DNA from: JAVKBW01 sp964352715
GTDB lineage: Bacteria; Pseudomonadota; Alphaproteobacteria; UBA8366; Aestuariispiraceae
Length of the DNA: 23,069 nucleotides
Assembly: GCA_964352715.1 (NCBI GenBank)
Contig: CAYGSU010000066.1
Location: 1-23,069, forward strand
Direction: 5' to 3'
The notes under the pieces: model-generated
What the model was told of the DNA's origin: nothing
The model's database searches: none
Seen by the model: only the letters and a program-made list of their open reading frames with translations
Made by a program: the position numbers and the translations under genes
Shown here: in pieces, positions 14,915 through 22,263 of the stretch
Layout of the letters: each line of letters starts with the position of its first letter
How positions within the stretch are numbered: position 1 is the stretch's first letter

Positions 14915-15761
14915 CGCCTTTTCCGGCTTCCTGCCCGGACAGGGTTTCGGCGTTCGCCCGGTCGATCGATCGCGCCACCCAGTCATCCGGAATATTGTGT
15001 CCTGTCGGATGCAGGCACAGTTCCAGCGATTGCCCTGTTTCGGCATTTTCCCAGATATCGCAGTCGCGGATGCCGTCGCGGATATGCCGGTCGGGCTCAA
15101 CGCCGAATCCCTGCGCTGCGCGCATCACGGCAAAACTCTGAAAGACATTCCCCTGCCTTGCGCCGTCGTCGAAACTGCGGCCGTCCAGCGGCATCACCGT
15201 ATCGGCGGTGCCGTGCACATGCGACAGGCGGCGCGCCGGATCCGGACAGGTTTCGGGATGCGGCCGCCAGAACACACCGGAGACCGGGAAGAAGGCGTTG
15301 GCGAGCGACCCCATATCGCAGGCGATATACCAGGCTATCGATCCGCCGAGGCTGAAGCCGGCGATCCAGACCCGGTTTTCGTCGATCGGCCAGCGCCGCT
15401 TCACATCGGCCAGCAGCTTGCGGGTAAAGGCCAGATCGTCCCGCCCGTCTCGCTCTTTCCAGACCGGCATCGACCAGCTTTTGCCGACACCGTTCGGCGC
15501 GATCAGCAGCACGCCTTTCTTGCGCGTGACCCCGCCGGTGCGCTTGTTGCCAAGCACGTATTTTCCGGTCCGCTGCCAGCCGTGGAACCAGACCAGTACC
15601 GGCAGTTTCGACACCCCGTCCCAGCCGTCCGGCTCCAGCACCTCGTAGGTGCCGCCGTCGGGTCCGTCGATGGTGCAGGGGCCGTCACAGCCCTGCGCAA
15701 AAACCGGCGACGCCGCCCCGCAGACCAGCAGCAGCGCAGCGACAATTATGGTAAGGCGCAT
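14904..15761 (-). CDS. Secreted alpha/beta-hydrolase esterase, polyhydroxybutyrate-depolymerase (LpqC)-like
   Basis: This 285-residue precursor has a clear Sec signal peptide (residues 1-22, MRLTIIVAALLLVCGAASPVFA then Q), so the mature enzyme should be periplasmic or secreted. The alpha/beta-hydrolase core shows the oxyanion WFHGW (58-62), nucleophile S137 in GFSLGGS, acid D187 in HGTADTVMPL and H255 in PTGHNIPD. The pattern is that of the LpqC/PHB-depolymerase/feruloyl-esterase group. Six cysteines in the mature part (24, 29, 148, 172, 234, 249) fit disulfides in an exported protein. GGAGA precedes the ATG at a good distance; a longer frame to 15836 lacks such support. alkB overlaps its end by 11 bp. 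The substrate could be a polyester, a feruloylated glycan or another ester. Confidence 0.87.
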   Translation of the reverse strand: MRLTIIVAALLLVCGAASPVFAQGCDGPCTIDGPDGGTYEVLEPDGWDGVSKLPVLVWFHGWQRTGKYVLGNKRTGGVTRKKGVLLIAPNGVGKSWSMPVWKERDGRDDLAFTRKLLADVKRRWPIDENRVWIAGFSLGGSIAWYIACDMGSLANAFFPVSGVFWRPHPETCPDPARRLSHVHGTADTVMPLDGRSFDDGARQGNVFQSFAVMRAAQGFGVEPDRHIRDGIRDCDIWENAETGQSLELCLHPTGHNIPDDWVARSIDRANAETLSGQEAGKGDDG

Positions 15762-15908
15762 GAGATTCTCCGGATGGGCGTGAAAGCATCGGTTGCGAAT
15801 GCGGTTTAGAGCAGTCGGCCCGTTACCCCAAATCAAAATTGTCTTACCTCAAAAAAATCACCTGAATCACGGTTTTTGAAGAGAAAATTCAGTGAAATAA
15901 GGGTGCAT

Positions 15909-15940
15909 CTGTTGCAACCCCTTTGCCTAGACCTTATATG
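15909..15940 (+). promoter_or_regulatory. Probable heat-shock (sigma-32/RpoH-like) promoter of dnaK, overlapping a sigma-70 match
   Basis: GTTG (15911-15914) lies 18 bp before CTTATAT (15933-15939). This fits the alphaproteobacterial RpoH pattern CTTG-N17/18-CYTATNT with one mismatch. The same segment offers TTGCAA (15912-15917), 17 bp, TATATG (15935-15940) for the housekeeping factor. It would give a leader of roughly 120 nt before dnaK. The rest of the 306-bp intergenic stretch 15762-16067 is AT-richer than its surroundings and holds no gene that I can support. Confidence 0.5.
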
Positions 15941-16067
15941 CCGTGTCGGAAATCCATAACCATAAACGTCTCTGCAAGGGGGCGTCCTTGAAGGGGTTTC
16001 GTCCGGCGCTGACAAAGGGCGGCGTGCCCGGGCCGATGAAACCTGCTGAAGATAGGAGTAGTAGAAT

Positions 16068-17996
16068 ATGAGTAAAGTTATCGGTATTGACCTCGGCACA
16101 ACCAATTCCTGTGTCGCCGTGATGGAAGGGTCGAACGCCCGCGTTATCGAAAACGCCGAAGGCGCGCGCACCACCCCGTCGATGGTCGCCTTCGCAGAAG
16201 ACAAGGAACGCCTTGTCGGCCACCCGGCGAAACGCCAGGCCGTCACCAACCCGGAAAACACGCTGTTTGCGATCAAGCGGCTGATCGGCCGCCGGTTCGG
16301 CGACGCGGAAGTCGAAAAAGACCGCAAGAACGCCCCGTTCAACATCATCAAGGGCGAGAATGGCGACGCCTGGGTTGAAGCGCGCGGCGAAAAGTTCGCC
16401 CCGGCGCAGATCAGCGCGATGATCCTTCAGAAGATGAAGGAAACCGCCGAAGCGCATCTTGGCGAAAAGGTCGAACAGGCGGTCATCACCGTACCGGCCT
16501 ATTTCAACGACAGCCAGCGCCAGGCGACGAAAGACGCCGGCAAGATCGCCGGTCTTGAAGTCCTGCGCATCATCAACGAACCGACAGCCGCCGCTCTGGC
16601 CTACGGGCTGGAGAAGAAGGGATCAGGCACGATCGCCGTCTATGACCTTGGCGGCGGTACATTCGACGTGTCGGTGCTGGAAATCGGCGACGGCGTGTTT
16701 GAAGTGAAGTCCACCAACGGCGACACCTTCCTCGGCGGTGAAGACTTTGACCAGAAAATCATCGACTACCTTGCCGACGAATTCAAAAAGGAACAGGGCA
16801 TTGACCTGCGCCAGGACAAGCTGGCCCTGCAGCGGCTGAAGGAAGCGGCGGAAAAGGCGAAGATCGAACTGTCTTCGACGACCCAGACCGACGTTAACCT
16901 GCCGTTCATCACGGCCGACAGTTCCGGCCCGAAACACCTGAACGTCAAACTGTCGCGCTCGAAGCTGGAAAGCCTCGTTGGCTCTTTGATCCAGTCGACC
17001 GTCGGCCCCTGCAAGGCGGCGCTGAAAGACGCCGGCGTGAAGGCCTCCGACATCGACGAAGTAATCCTGGTTGGCGGTATGACCCGCATGCCGAAGGTTA
17101 TCGAAACGGTGAAGGAATTCTTCGGTCGCGACCCGCATCGCGGCGTCAACCCGGATGAAGTCGTCGCCATCGGCGCGGCAATCCAGGCCGGCGTGCTGCA
17201 GGGTGACGTAAAGGATGTCCTGCTGCTCGACGTGACCCCGCTGTCGCTGGGTATCGAAACCCTGGGCGGCGTGTTCACCCGGCTGATCGACCGCAACACG
17301 ACAATCCCGACCAAGAAGTCCCAGGTCTTCTCGACAGCCGAGGACAATCAGGGCGCCGTGACGATCCGCGTGTTCCAGGGCGAACGCGAAATGGCGGCGG
17401 ACAACAAGGTGCTGGGTCAGTTCGACCTGGTCGGCATTCCGCCGGCCCCGCGCGGTATTCCGCAGATTGAGGTCACCTTCGACATCGACGCCAACGGTAT
17501 CGTCAACGTGTCCGCCAAGGACAAGGCGACCGGCAAGGAACAGCAGATCCGCATTCAGGCCTCGGGCGGTCTCGACGACGCCGAGATCGAGAAGATGGTC
17601 AAGGAAGCGGAAGCCAATGCCGAAACCGACAAGGCGCGGCGCGAAAGCGTCGAAGCCCGCAACCATGCGGACGGTCTTGTTAACACCACCGAAAAGGCGC
17701 TTGCAGAGCACGGCGACAAGATTCCGGATGACGACAAATCCGCGATCGAAACCGATCTCGCGGCGCTGAAAGCGGCCCTTGAGGACGAAAGCACCGATGC
17801 GGCCGACATCAAGACCAAGACCGAAGCGCTGGCGCAGTCCTCGCTGAAGCTTGGCGAAGCGATGTACAAGGCCGCCGCGGATGAAGGCGAAGACGGCCCG
17901 GCCGGTGACGCCGGGGCAAACGCCTCGTCGGATGGCAAGGACGATGTTGTCGATGCCGACTTCGAGGAAGTCGACGACAAGAAAGACAAAAGCTAA
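16068..17996 (+). CDS. dnaK: Chaperone protein DnaK (Hsp70)
   Basis: This 642-residue, full-length Hsp70 has an N-terminal ATPase with IGIDLGTTNSCVAVMEG (5-21), the phosphate loop VYDLGGGTFDVSVLE (191-205) and VILVGGMTRMPKV. The linker DVLLLDVTPLSLGIETLGG leads to the substrate-binding beta sandwich and helical lid. The acidic tail ends ADFEEVDDKKDKS. It binds unfolded polypeptides with DnaJ and GrpE in the cytoplasm and controls RpoH stability. GATAGGAG (16050-16057) is 10 nt before the ATG. A probable heat-shock promoter lies upstream, and dnaJ follows after 140 nt with a hairpin between them. grpE is not in the window, as in many alphaproteobacteria where it sits with hrcA elsewhere. Confidence 0.99.
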   Translation: MSKVIGIDLGTTNSCVAVMEGSNARVIENAEGARTTPSMVAFAEDKERLVGHPAKRQAVTNPENTLFAIKRLIGRRFGDAEVEKDRKNAPFNIIKGENGDAWVEARGEKFAPAQISAMILQKMKETAEAHLGEKVEQAVITVPAYFNDSQRQATKDAGKIAGLEVLRIINEPTAAALAYGLEKKGSGTIAVYDLGGGTFDVSVLEIGDGVFEVKSTNGDTFLGGEDFDQKIIDYLADEFKKEQGIDLRQDKLALQRLKEAAEKAKIELSSTTQTDVNLPFITADSSGPKHLNVKLSRSKLESLVGSLIQSTVGPCKAALKDAGVKASDIDEVILVGGMTRMPKVIETVKEFFGRDPHRGVNPDEVVAIGAAIQAGVLQGDVKDVLLLDVTPLSLGIETLGGVFTRLIDRNTTIPTKKSQVFSTAEDNQGAVTIRVFQGEREMAADNKVLGQFDLVGIPPAPRGIPQIEVTFDIDANGIVNVSAKDKATGKEQQIRIQASGGLDDAEIEKMVKEAEANAETDKARRESVEARNHADGLVNTTEKALAEHGDKIPDDDKSAIETDLAALKAALEDESTDAADIKTKTEALAQSSLKLGEAMYKAAADEGEDGPAGDAGANASSDGKDDVVDADFEEVDDKKDKS

Positions 17997-18003
17997 GCTA
18001 ACT

Positions 18004-18034
18004 GGGGCGGTGGTTACGACCACCGCTCCTTTCT
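18004..18034 (+). terminator. Weak terminator-like hairpin between dnaK and dnaJ
   Basis: GGGGCGGTGG (18004-18013) pairs with CCACCGCTCC (18020-18029) over 10 bp with one G-U pair and a 6-nt loop, followed by TTTCT. The stem is strong but the U-tract is short and interrupted. This suggests partial termination or 3'-end protection, so that dnaK mRNA outnumbers dnaJ. Confidence 0.6.
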
Positions 18035-18136
18035 AATGGCGGCACCAGTCTTCCCACCAATCCCCCCTGCATATCACAATCGCGGACGGCCCGGCGGGGA
18101 AGCTGGAACCGGAGATAAGGACGAAGGTCCAGCATC

Positions 18137-19443
18137 ATGGCATCACGCGATTTCTACGAAGTTCTGGGCGTCGACCGCGACGCGGATGCGGCGGCCCTGA
18201 AAAGCGCCTACCGCAAGAAGGCGATGCAGTATCACCCTGACAAGAACCAGGGTGACAAGGACGCCGAAGCCAAGTTCAAGGAAATCAACCAGGCCTACGA
18301 GGTCCTGAAGGACGAACAGAAACGCGCCGCCTATGACCGGTTCGGTCATGACGCCTTTGAACAGGCCGGTGGCGGCGGGGCCGGGTTCGGCGGCGGCGGA
18401 GCCGGCGCAGGGTTCGGCGGCTTCACCGATATTTTCGAGGAAATGTTCGGCGACTTCATGGGTGGCGGTGGCGGTGGCCGACGCGGTCAGCGCCAGACCC
18501 GTGGCAACGACATGCGCTACAACCTGCAGGTCGATCTGGAAGACGCCTTCCACGGCCGTCAGGTCGAAGTGCGCGTGCCGACCAGCTCTGAATGCGATTC
18601 CTGTTCCGGGTCCGGCGCGCAGGATGGCGCGCAGCCGGTGACCTGCCCGACCTGTCAGGGCTCCGGGAATATCCGCGCCCAGCAGGGCTTCTTCACCATC
18701 CAGCGCACCTGCCCGTCGTGTCAGGGCCAGGGCACGGTGATCGAAAAACCCTGCCGAAGCTGTGGCGGCACCGGCCGCAAGGCGACCGAAAAGACCCTGT
18801 CGGTCAACATTCCGAAGGGCGTTGAGGACGGCACCCGCATTCGCCTCGCCAACGAGGGCGAAGCCGGCTTGCGCGGCGCGCCGCCGGGCGATCTGTATAT
18901 TTTCATTTCCATCGCCCCGCACCGGATTTTCCAGCGCGAGGGCGCGGACATCTATTGCCGGGTGCCGATCTCGATGGCCGATGCGGCATTGGGGGCGGAA
19001 ATCGAGGTGCCGACCATCGATGGCGGCCGCGCCAAGGTGAAGGTGCCGGAAGCGACCCAGANNNNNNNNNNNNNNNNNNNNNNNNNNNNNNNNNNNNNNN
19101 NNNNNNNNNNNNNNNNNNNNNNNNNNNNNNNNNNNNNNNNNNNNNNNNNNNNNNNNNNNNNGTGCCGACCATCGATGGCGGCCGCGCCAAGGTGAAGGTG
19201 CCGGAAGCGACCCAGACCGGACAGCAGTTCCGCCTGCGCGGCAAGGGCATGACGGTTCTGCGCTCGGAAGCGCGCGGCGACATGTATATCGAAACCGCCG
19301 TAGAGACCCCGCGCAACCTGACCAAGCGTCAGAAGGAGCTGCTGGAGGAATTCCGCAATGCCGGGGGCAAGAATTCCACCAACCCGGAAACCGACGGGTT
19401 CTTCTCCAAGGTCAAGGAATTCTGGGACGACCTGACGGAGTAG
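18137..19443 (+). CDS. dnaJ: Chaperone protein DnaJ (Hsp40), interrupted by an artefactual gap
   Basis: Collapsing the N run and one flanking 55-bp repeat gives a continuous 383-residue DnaJ, the normal length. The J domain (1-70) has HPD at 33-35 for stimulating DnaK ATPase. A Gly/Phe-rich stretch (79-113) follows, then four CxxCxGxG zinc repeats (153-213, with C153/C156, C170/C173, C192/C195 and C206/C209) and the C-terminal substrate-binding barrels. The junction reads KVKVPEATQTGQQFRLRGKGM, as expected for the family. As scaffolded, the extra 155 nt shifts the frame, so a gene caller would report two fragments. The ribosome site AAGGA lies upstream of the ATG. The gene is co-oriented with dnaK and followed by a REPIN-like inverted repeat. 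Confidence 0.97.
19007..19061 (+). repeat. 55-bp direct repeat, left flank of assembly gap 2
   Basis: This stretch is identical over 55 bp to 19162-19216. It is the same length of flanking identity as at gap 1, which points to the assembler rather than biology. Confidence 0.9.
19062..19161. other. Assembly gap of exactly 100 N inside dnaJ
   Basis: The 100-N placeholder lies between two identical 55-bp copies of dnaJ sequence. Removing 155 nt (the N run plus one copy) restores the dnaJ frame without loss of any expected residue, so no sequence is likely to be missing. Confidence 0.92.
19162..19216 (+). repeat. 55-bp direct repeat, right flank of assembly gap 2
   Basis: This is the second copy of 19007-19061. 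Unique dnaJ sequence resumes at 19217 in the expected frame. Confidence 0.9.
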
Positions 19444-19503
19444 GTCTCTCTCCTGAGGTTACAGAGTCCCGGACCTGATCCGGAACCACAGTGTAGGTGT
19501 CTT

Positions 19504-19592
19504 CCTCTCCCGCTGGCGGGAGAGGATTGAGGTGAGGGTGGATTTACGGCTTCCCCACCCTCATCCCGGCCTTCTCCCGCCAGCGGGAGAAG
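19504..19592. repeat. REPIN-like nested inverted repeat (two palindromes in opposite orientation)
   Basis: The first palindrome is CCTCTCCCGC (19504-19513), TG, GCGGGAGAGG (19516-19525). The second is CTTCTCCCGC (19571-19580), CA, GCGGGAGAAG (19583-19592). Between them, TGAGGGTGG (19533-19541) pairs with CCACCCTCA (19555-19563). The whole unit is thus an imperfect inverted repeat with arms of about 40 bp, each arm itself containing a hairpin. From memory, near-identical TCTCCCGC..GCGGGAGA / GTGAGGGTG elements recur in intergenic regions of many alphaproteobacterial genomes. Here it lies between the convergent ends of dnaJ and the HAD gene, where it could also stop transcription or protect 3' ends in both directions. 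Confidence 0.85.
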
Positions 19593-19616
19593 GAGAAGGA
19601 TAAAGCGCCAATGCGG

Positions 19617-20498
19617 TTACCATACAAACAGCGGCGCGGCGTAGTCGGGCGTGACGCCGTAGGTCTTGCTGACTTCGGCAAGCGCGTCTTGCGTCACCGG
19701 GTCGCCGATCTCGTCCTTGTGGATGCCGCCGCAAATCAGCAGCGAGGCATGGCCGGCATCCGACGCGCCCTTGATGTCATGCACCAGACTGTCGCCGACG
19801 CCGATGGCGCGGCCGATGGCGAGCCCCTTTTCGCGCAGCGCGGTTTCCGCCGCCGCATAGATTTCCGCCGCCGGCTTGCCGTGGATTTTCACCACCCCGC
19901 CCAAAGCCCGGTAGGTTTCGGCAATCGTGCCGGGGCAGATTTTCAACGTGCCGTCGGGCTGCACGCTGACCAGATCGGGGTTGGCGCAGACCATTGGCAG
20001 GTGACGCGCCAGCCCGCCATCCAGCAGGTCACGGTAGGCTTCCAGATCCTGCCGGTCGGTGCCGGCGCAGAGAATGAAATCCGCCTCCCCGACCGTTTCC
20101 ACCTCGCGATACCGCGTGCCCTCGACAATGCCTCTTCCCGTGTCCCAGGCGAGCATCAGGAAGTTTTTTCCCAGTTCCGCGTAAAACGGGTCGTTGTCGT
20201 GAAACATGTTCCGGTAAACCAGCTCGCCCGAGGTGACAACACCGTCAAAGGTTTCCGGCTCAATCCCCATCCTGCGCATTCTTGCATAGGAATCATCGAC
20301 CCGCTTGCCTGAATTCGACAGGATGACGATCTGCTTGCCTGCCGCCTTCAAGCGGTCAATCGCATCGGCCGCGCCGTCATGCAGGTTTTCGCCATCATGC
20401 ACCACGCCCCACTGGTCCAGCAGCACGGTGTCGAATATGTCGGTCAGCGCGCCGATGCCTTCAACCAGCACGGTTGAGCGGGGAACATGTAAAACCAA
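19617..20498 (-). CDS. HAD-superfamily class IIA hydrolase (TIGR01459-like, NagD relative)
   Basis: This 293-residue protein has a HAD core with motif I TVLLDQWGVVHDG (nucleophile D28), motif II VILSNSGKR, the IIA cap domain in the middle and motif III/IV VGDSLVHDIKGASDAG. Class IIA members such as NagD are phosphatases for sugar phosphates or nucleotides. At the +2 position from the nucleophile, where most phosphatases have a second Asp, there is Trp30. I recall this as typical of the TIGR01459 subfamily, whose substrate is unknown. The initiation codon is TTG at 20496-20498 with GGAGAC four nucleotides upstream; no ATG fits the N-terminus. The gene converges on dnaJ across the REPIN-like element. 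Confidence 0.88.
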   Translation of the reverse strand: MVLHVPRSTVLVEGIGALTDIFDTVLLDQWGVVHDGENLHDGAADAIDRLKAAGKQIVILSNSGKRVDDSYARMRRMGIEPETFDGVVTSGELVYRNMFHDNDPFYAELGKNFLMLAWDTGRGIVEGTRYREVETVGEADFILCAGTDRQDLEAYRDLLDGGLARHLPMVCANPDLVSVQPDGTLKICPGTIAETYRALGGVVKIHGKPAAEIYAAAETALREKGLAIGRAIGVGDSLVHDIKGASDAGHASLLICGGIHKDEIGDPVTQDALAEVSKTYGVTPDYAAPLFVW

Positions 20499-20502
20499 TT
20501 CT

Positions 20503-20508
20503 GTCTCC
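20503..20508 (-). promoter_or_regulatory. Ribosome binding site supporting the TTG start of the HAD gene
   Basis: GGAGAC on the minus strand stands four nucleotides before TTG at 20498. It is the only good ribosome site at the 5' end of this frame and decides the start. Confidence 0.55.
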
Positions 20509-20525
20509 GTGGAATGAATGCGTTG

Positions 20526-21992
20526 TCAGCCGGCCTGACTGTGCGAGGTGGGATCCTTGCTGATTCGCGGCTCGCCGAACAGATAGCCCTGACCGAAATC
20601 GATATTGAAATCGAGCAGTTCAACCAGCATCTGTTCGCTTTCGATGCGCTCGACGATCAGATCGACATCGTGCTGGTCGAGCTGCTGTTTCAGCATGCGG
20701 ATATCCGCCGCGCCACCGGCCTGAATACGGTCGAGGATCAGTCCGGCGTCGATTTTCACATACTGGAAATGCCGGTCGACCAGCCCGCCGATATCGAGAT
20801 TGATGTCGGTGACGCTGTCGAGCGAGAACCGGTAGCCCAGTTTGCCGAGTTTCATCAGATCGGGTTCGATGACGGCCAGCCGCTCGTCTAGATCGGCCTG
20901 GGTAAGTTCCAGCACCAGCGCCGGCGCCATTTCGACATGGCTTTCCATATAGGTCACGAAATCGCTGAGGAATTCGCGGTCCGACATGGTGTTGGCGGAG
21001 ACATTGCAGAAAAACTCGATTGCATAATCCTTGCGCTGCAGCTTGCGCAGAAGCTGCATGCAGCGGAACAGCAGCATGTTATCGATGGCGGTCACCAGAC
21101 CGGCCTGTTTGGCGACGCTGAGATACTGTTCCGGCGCAATCACATCGCCCGCTTCCGACCGGATGCGGCTGTAACATTCGAAAAACCGCCGCTTGCGCTG
21201 CGGCAGGCTGACAATCGGCTGCAGATACAGATCGACCCGGTCCTGGCGAAGCCCGTCGCGCACAATATCCAGCAGTCGCGATTGCGAATCCGCCGATACC
21301 ACGCGCAGGTCCGGCTTGCCGCTGTCCTTGCGGTCGCCGTCGGGCGACGTTTCATGCGCCCGGTCGCCGGCCGGCCGGTCGTCGGAATACAGCTTTTCGA
21401 TCAGCCCGTGCAGCACCCGCACTTCCGCCGCGACATCATGCACCGCATCGCTTTCCGCCTGCACCTGGCGTTCCGCCTCGGCCACGGCTTCCGCCATTGC
21501 CGGCAAGGCGCGGGTCTCTTCATCGGGGCTGTCATCAAGCTCATCATCGGGGTCGTCATCGCGATTGGCCCGTTCATCGCGGTGCGCCATCAGAAAGGCA
21601 GGCGGCGGCCCCTGGTTGCGCTCGGGCGCGTCTTCACGGTACCGGTCTTCCGGTGGACGCTGCGGCCGCGTTGCCGGCGACGGTTCGGACGGTTGCGGCC
21701 GCGCCGGTCGGCGGCCCGGCGGCGGCGGCGCGCCGCCCTGCAGATCGGCCAGTTCGCGCCGGGTGACATCATAGGCCTTCTTGAGCGCCAGCAGGCGGCG
21801 GTTGATGCGGCGTTCGGCGCTGCGCCGGGCCCAGAATTCATGCGCCAGCCCGCCGCCCATCAGCACCACCAGACCGGCCATCAGGCCAATCGCCCGGCCG
21901 ACCGTCGGGTCGATCAGCGGCAGCAGCACAGCCGCCGCAACCGCCGCAAAGGCGTAGCTGAGAAACAGGCAAAGATGGAGGATGAAGTGCAT
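20526..21992 (-). CDS. tipF: TipF-like membrane protein with a degenerate EAL domain (probable c-di-GMP receptor, not an active phosphodiesterase)
   Basis: This 488-residue protein has two N-terminal membrane helices (about 4-26 and 32-50), a short coiled-coil stretch (about 55-85), a Pro/Arg- and acid-rich linker (86-160), a second helical segment (163-202) and a C-terminal EAL fold (about 236-480). This order is that of Caulobacter TipF, which binds c-di-GMP and helps position the flagellum. The catalytic motifs are eroded: EAL reads E272-C273-Y274, the DDFG loop reads LDSVTD (391-396), and AEGVE reads VERIES (447-452). E362 (ELT), K413 (VKID) and QGYLFGEP (468-475) remain. Nucleotide binding without hydrolysis is therefore the likely state. 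No flagellar genes are adjacent. A weak GGACGG precedes the ATG. The TipF assignment rests on architecture recalled from memory; the degenerate EAL domain is certain. Confidence 0.78.
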   Translation of the reverse strand: MHFILHLCLFLSYAFAAVAAAVLLPLIDPTVGRAIGLMAGLVVLMGGGLAHEFWARRSAERRINRRLLALKKAYDVTRRELADLQGGAPPPPGRRPARPQPSEPSPATRPQRPPEDRYREDAPERNQGPPPAFLMAHRDERANRDDDPDDELDDSPDEETRALPAMAEAVAEAERQVQAESDAVHDVAAEVRVLHGLIEKLYSDDRPAGDRAHETSPDGDRKDSGKPDLRVVSADSQSRLLDIVRDGLRQDRVDLYLQPIVSLPQRKRRFFECYSRIRSEAGDVIAPEQYLSVAKQAGLVTAIDNMLLFRCMQLLRKLQRKDYAIEFFCNVSANTMSDREFLSDFVTYMESHVEMAPALVLELTQADLDERLAVIEPDLMKLGKLGYRFSLDSVTDINLDIGGLVDRHFQYVKIDAGLILDRIQAGGAADIRMLKQQLDQHDVDLIVERIESEQMLVELLDFNIDFGQGYLFGEPRISKDPTSHSQAG

Positions 21993-22172
21993 CTGCGACC
22001 GTCCGGCCCGCTCTATCCGGCGCCAGGCGACCGGATGGTTAAGCTGAATAACGCCCTAACCTACGCAGACCCGGTGATTTTCGCAATAATCGGCGCGGTT
22101 CCAGCCGGCATCCTTATCGCCACCGCACCGGGAAATCCGCGATAAAGTTCGGGTTTTACGATTTAACCGGCG

Positions 22173-22201
22173 TTGCACAGCATTCCATGCGACATTACAT
22201 A
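22173..22201 (+). promoter_or_regulatory. Possible promoter for cysK
   Basis: TTGCAC (22173-22178), 17 bp, TACATA (22196-22201) matches three of six positions in each hexamer. It lies about 60 nt before the cysK start. The rest of the 271-bp region 21993-22263 shows no gene or strong hairpin. Confidence 0.25.
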
Positions 22202-22263
22202 GAGAAACACAGAGAGCTATTTGTACCCGCACAGCCGGATAAAAACGCTTCGAAGGAGCCCCC

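Noticed and set aside
16623..18023. Minus-strand open frame opposite dnaK that could suggest the dnaK/glutamate-dehydrogenase style antisense gene
   Set aside because: This is a well-known shadow in GC-rich dnaK sequences. There is no ribosome site or domain evidence.
22025..22168. TTAA half-sites upstream of the TipF-like gene and cysK as CtrA boxes
   Set aside because: No pair has the required TTAA-N7-TTAA spacing; only single half-sites are present.
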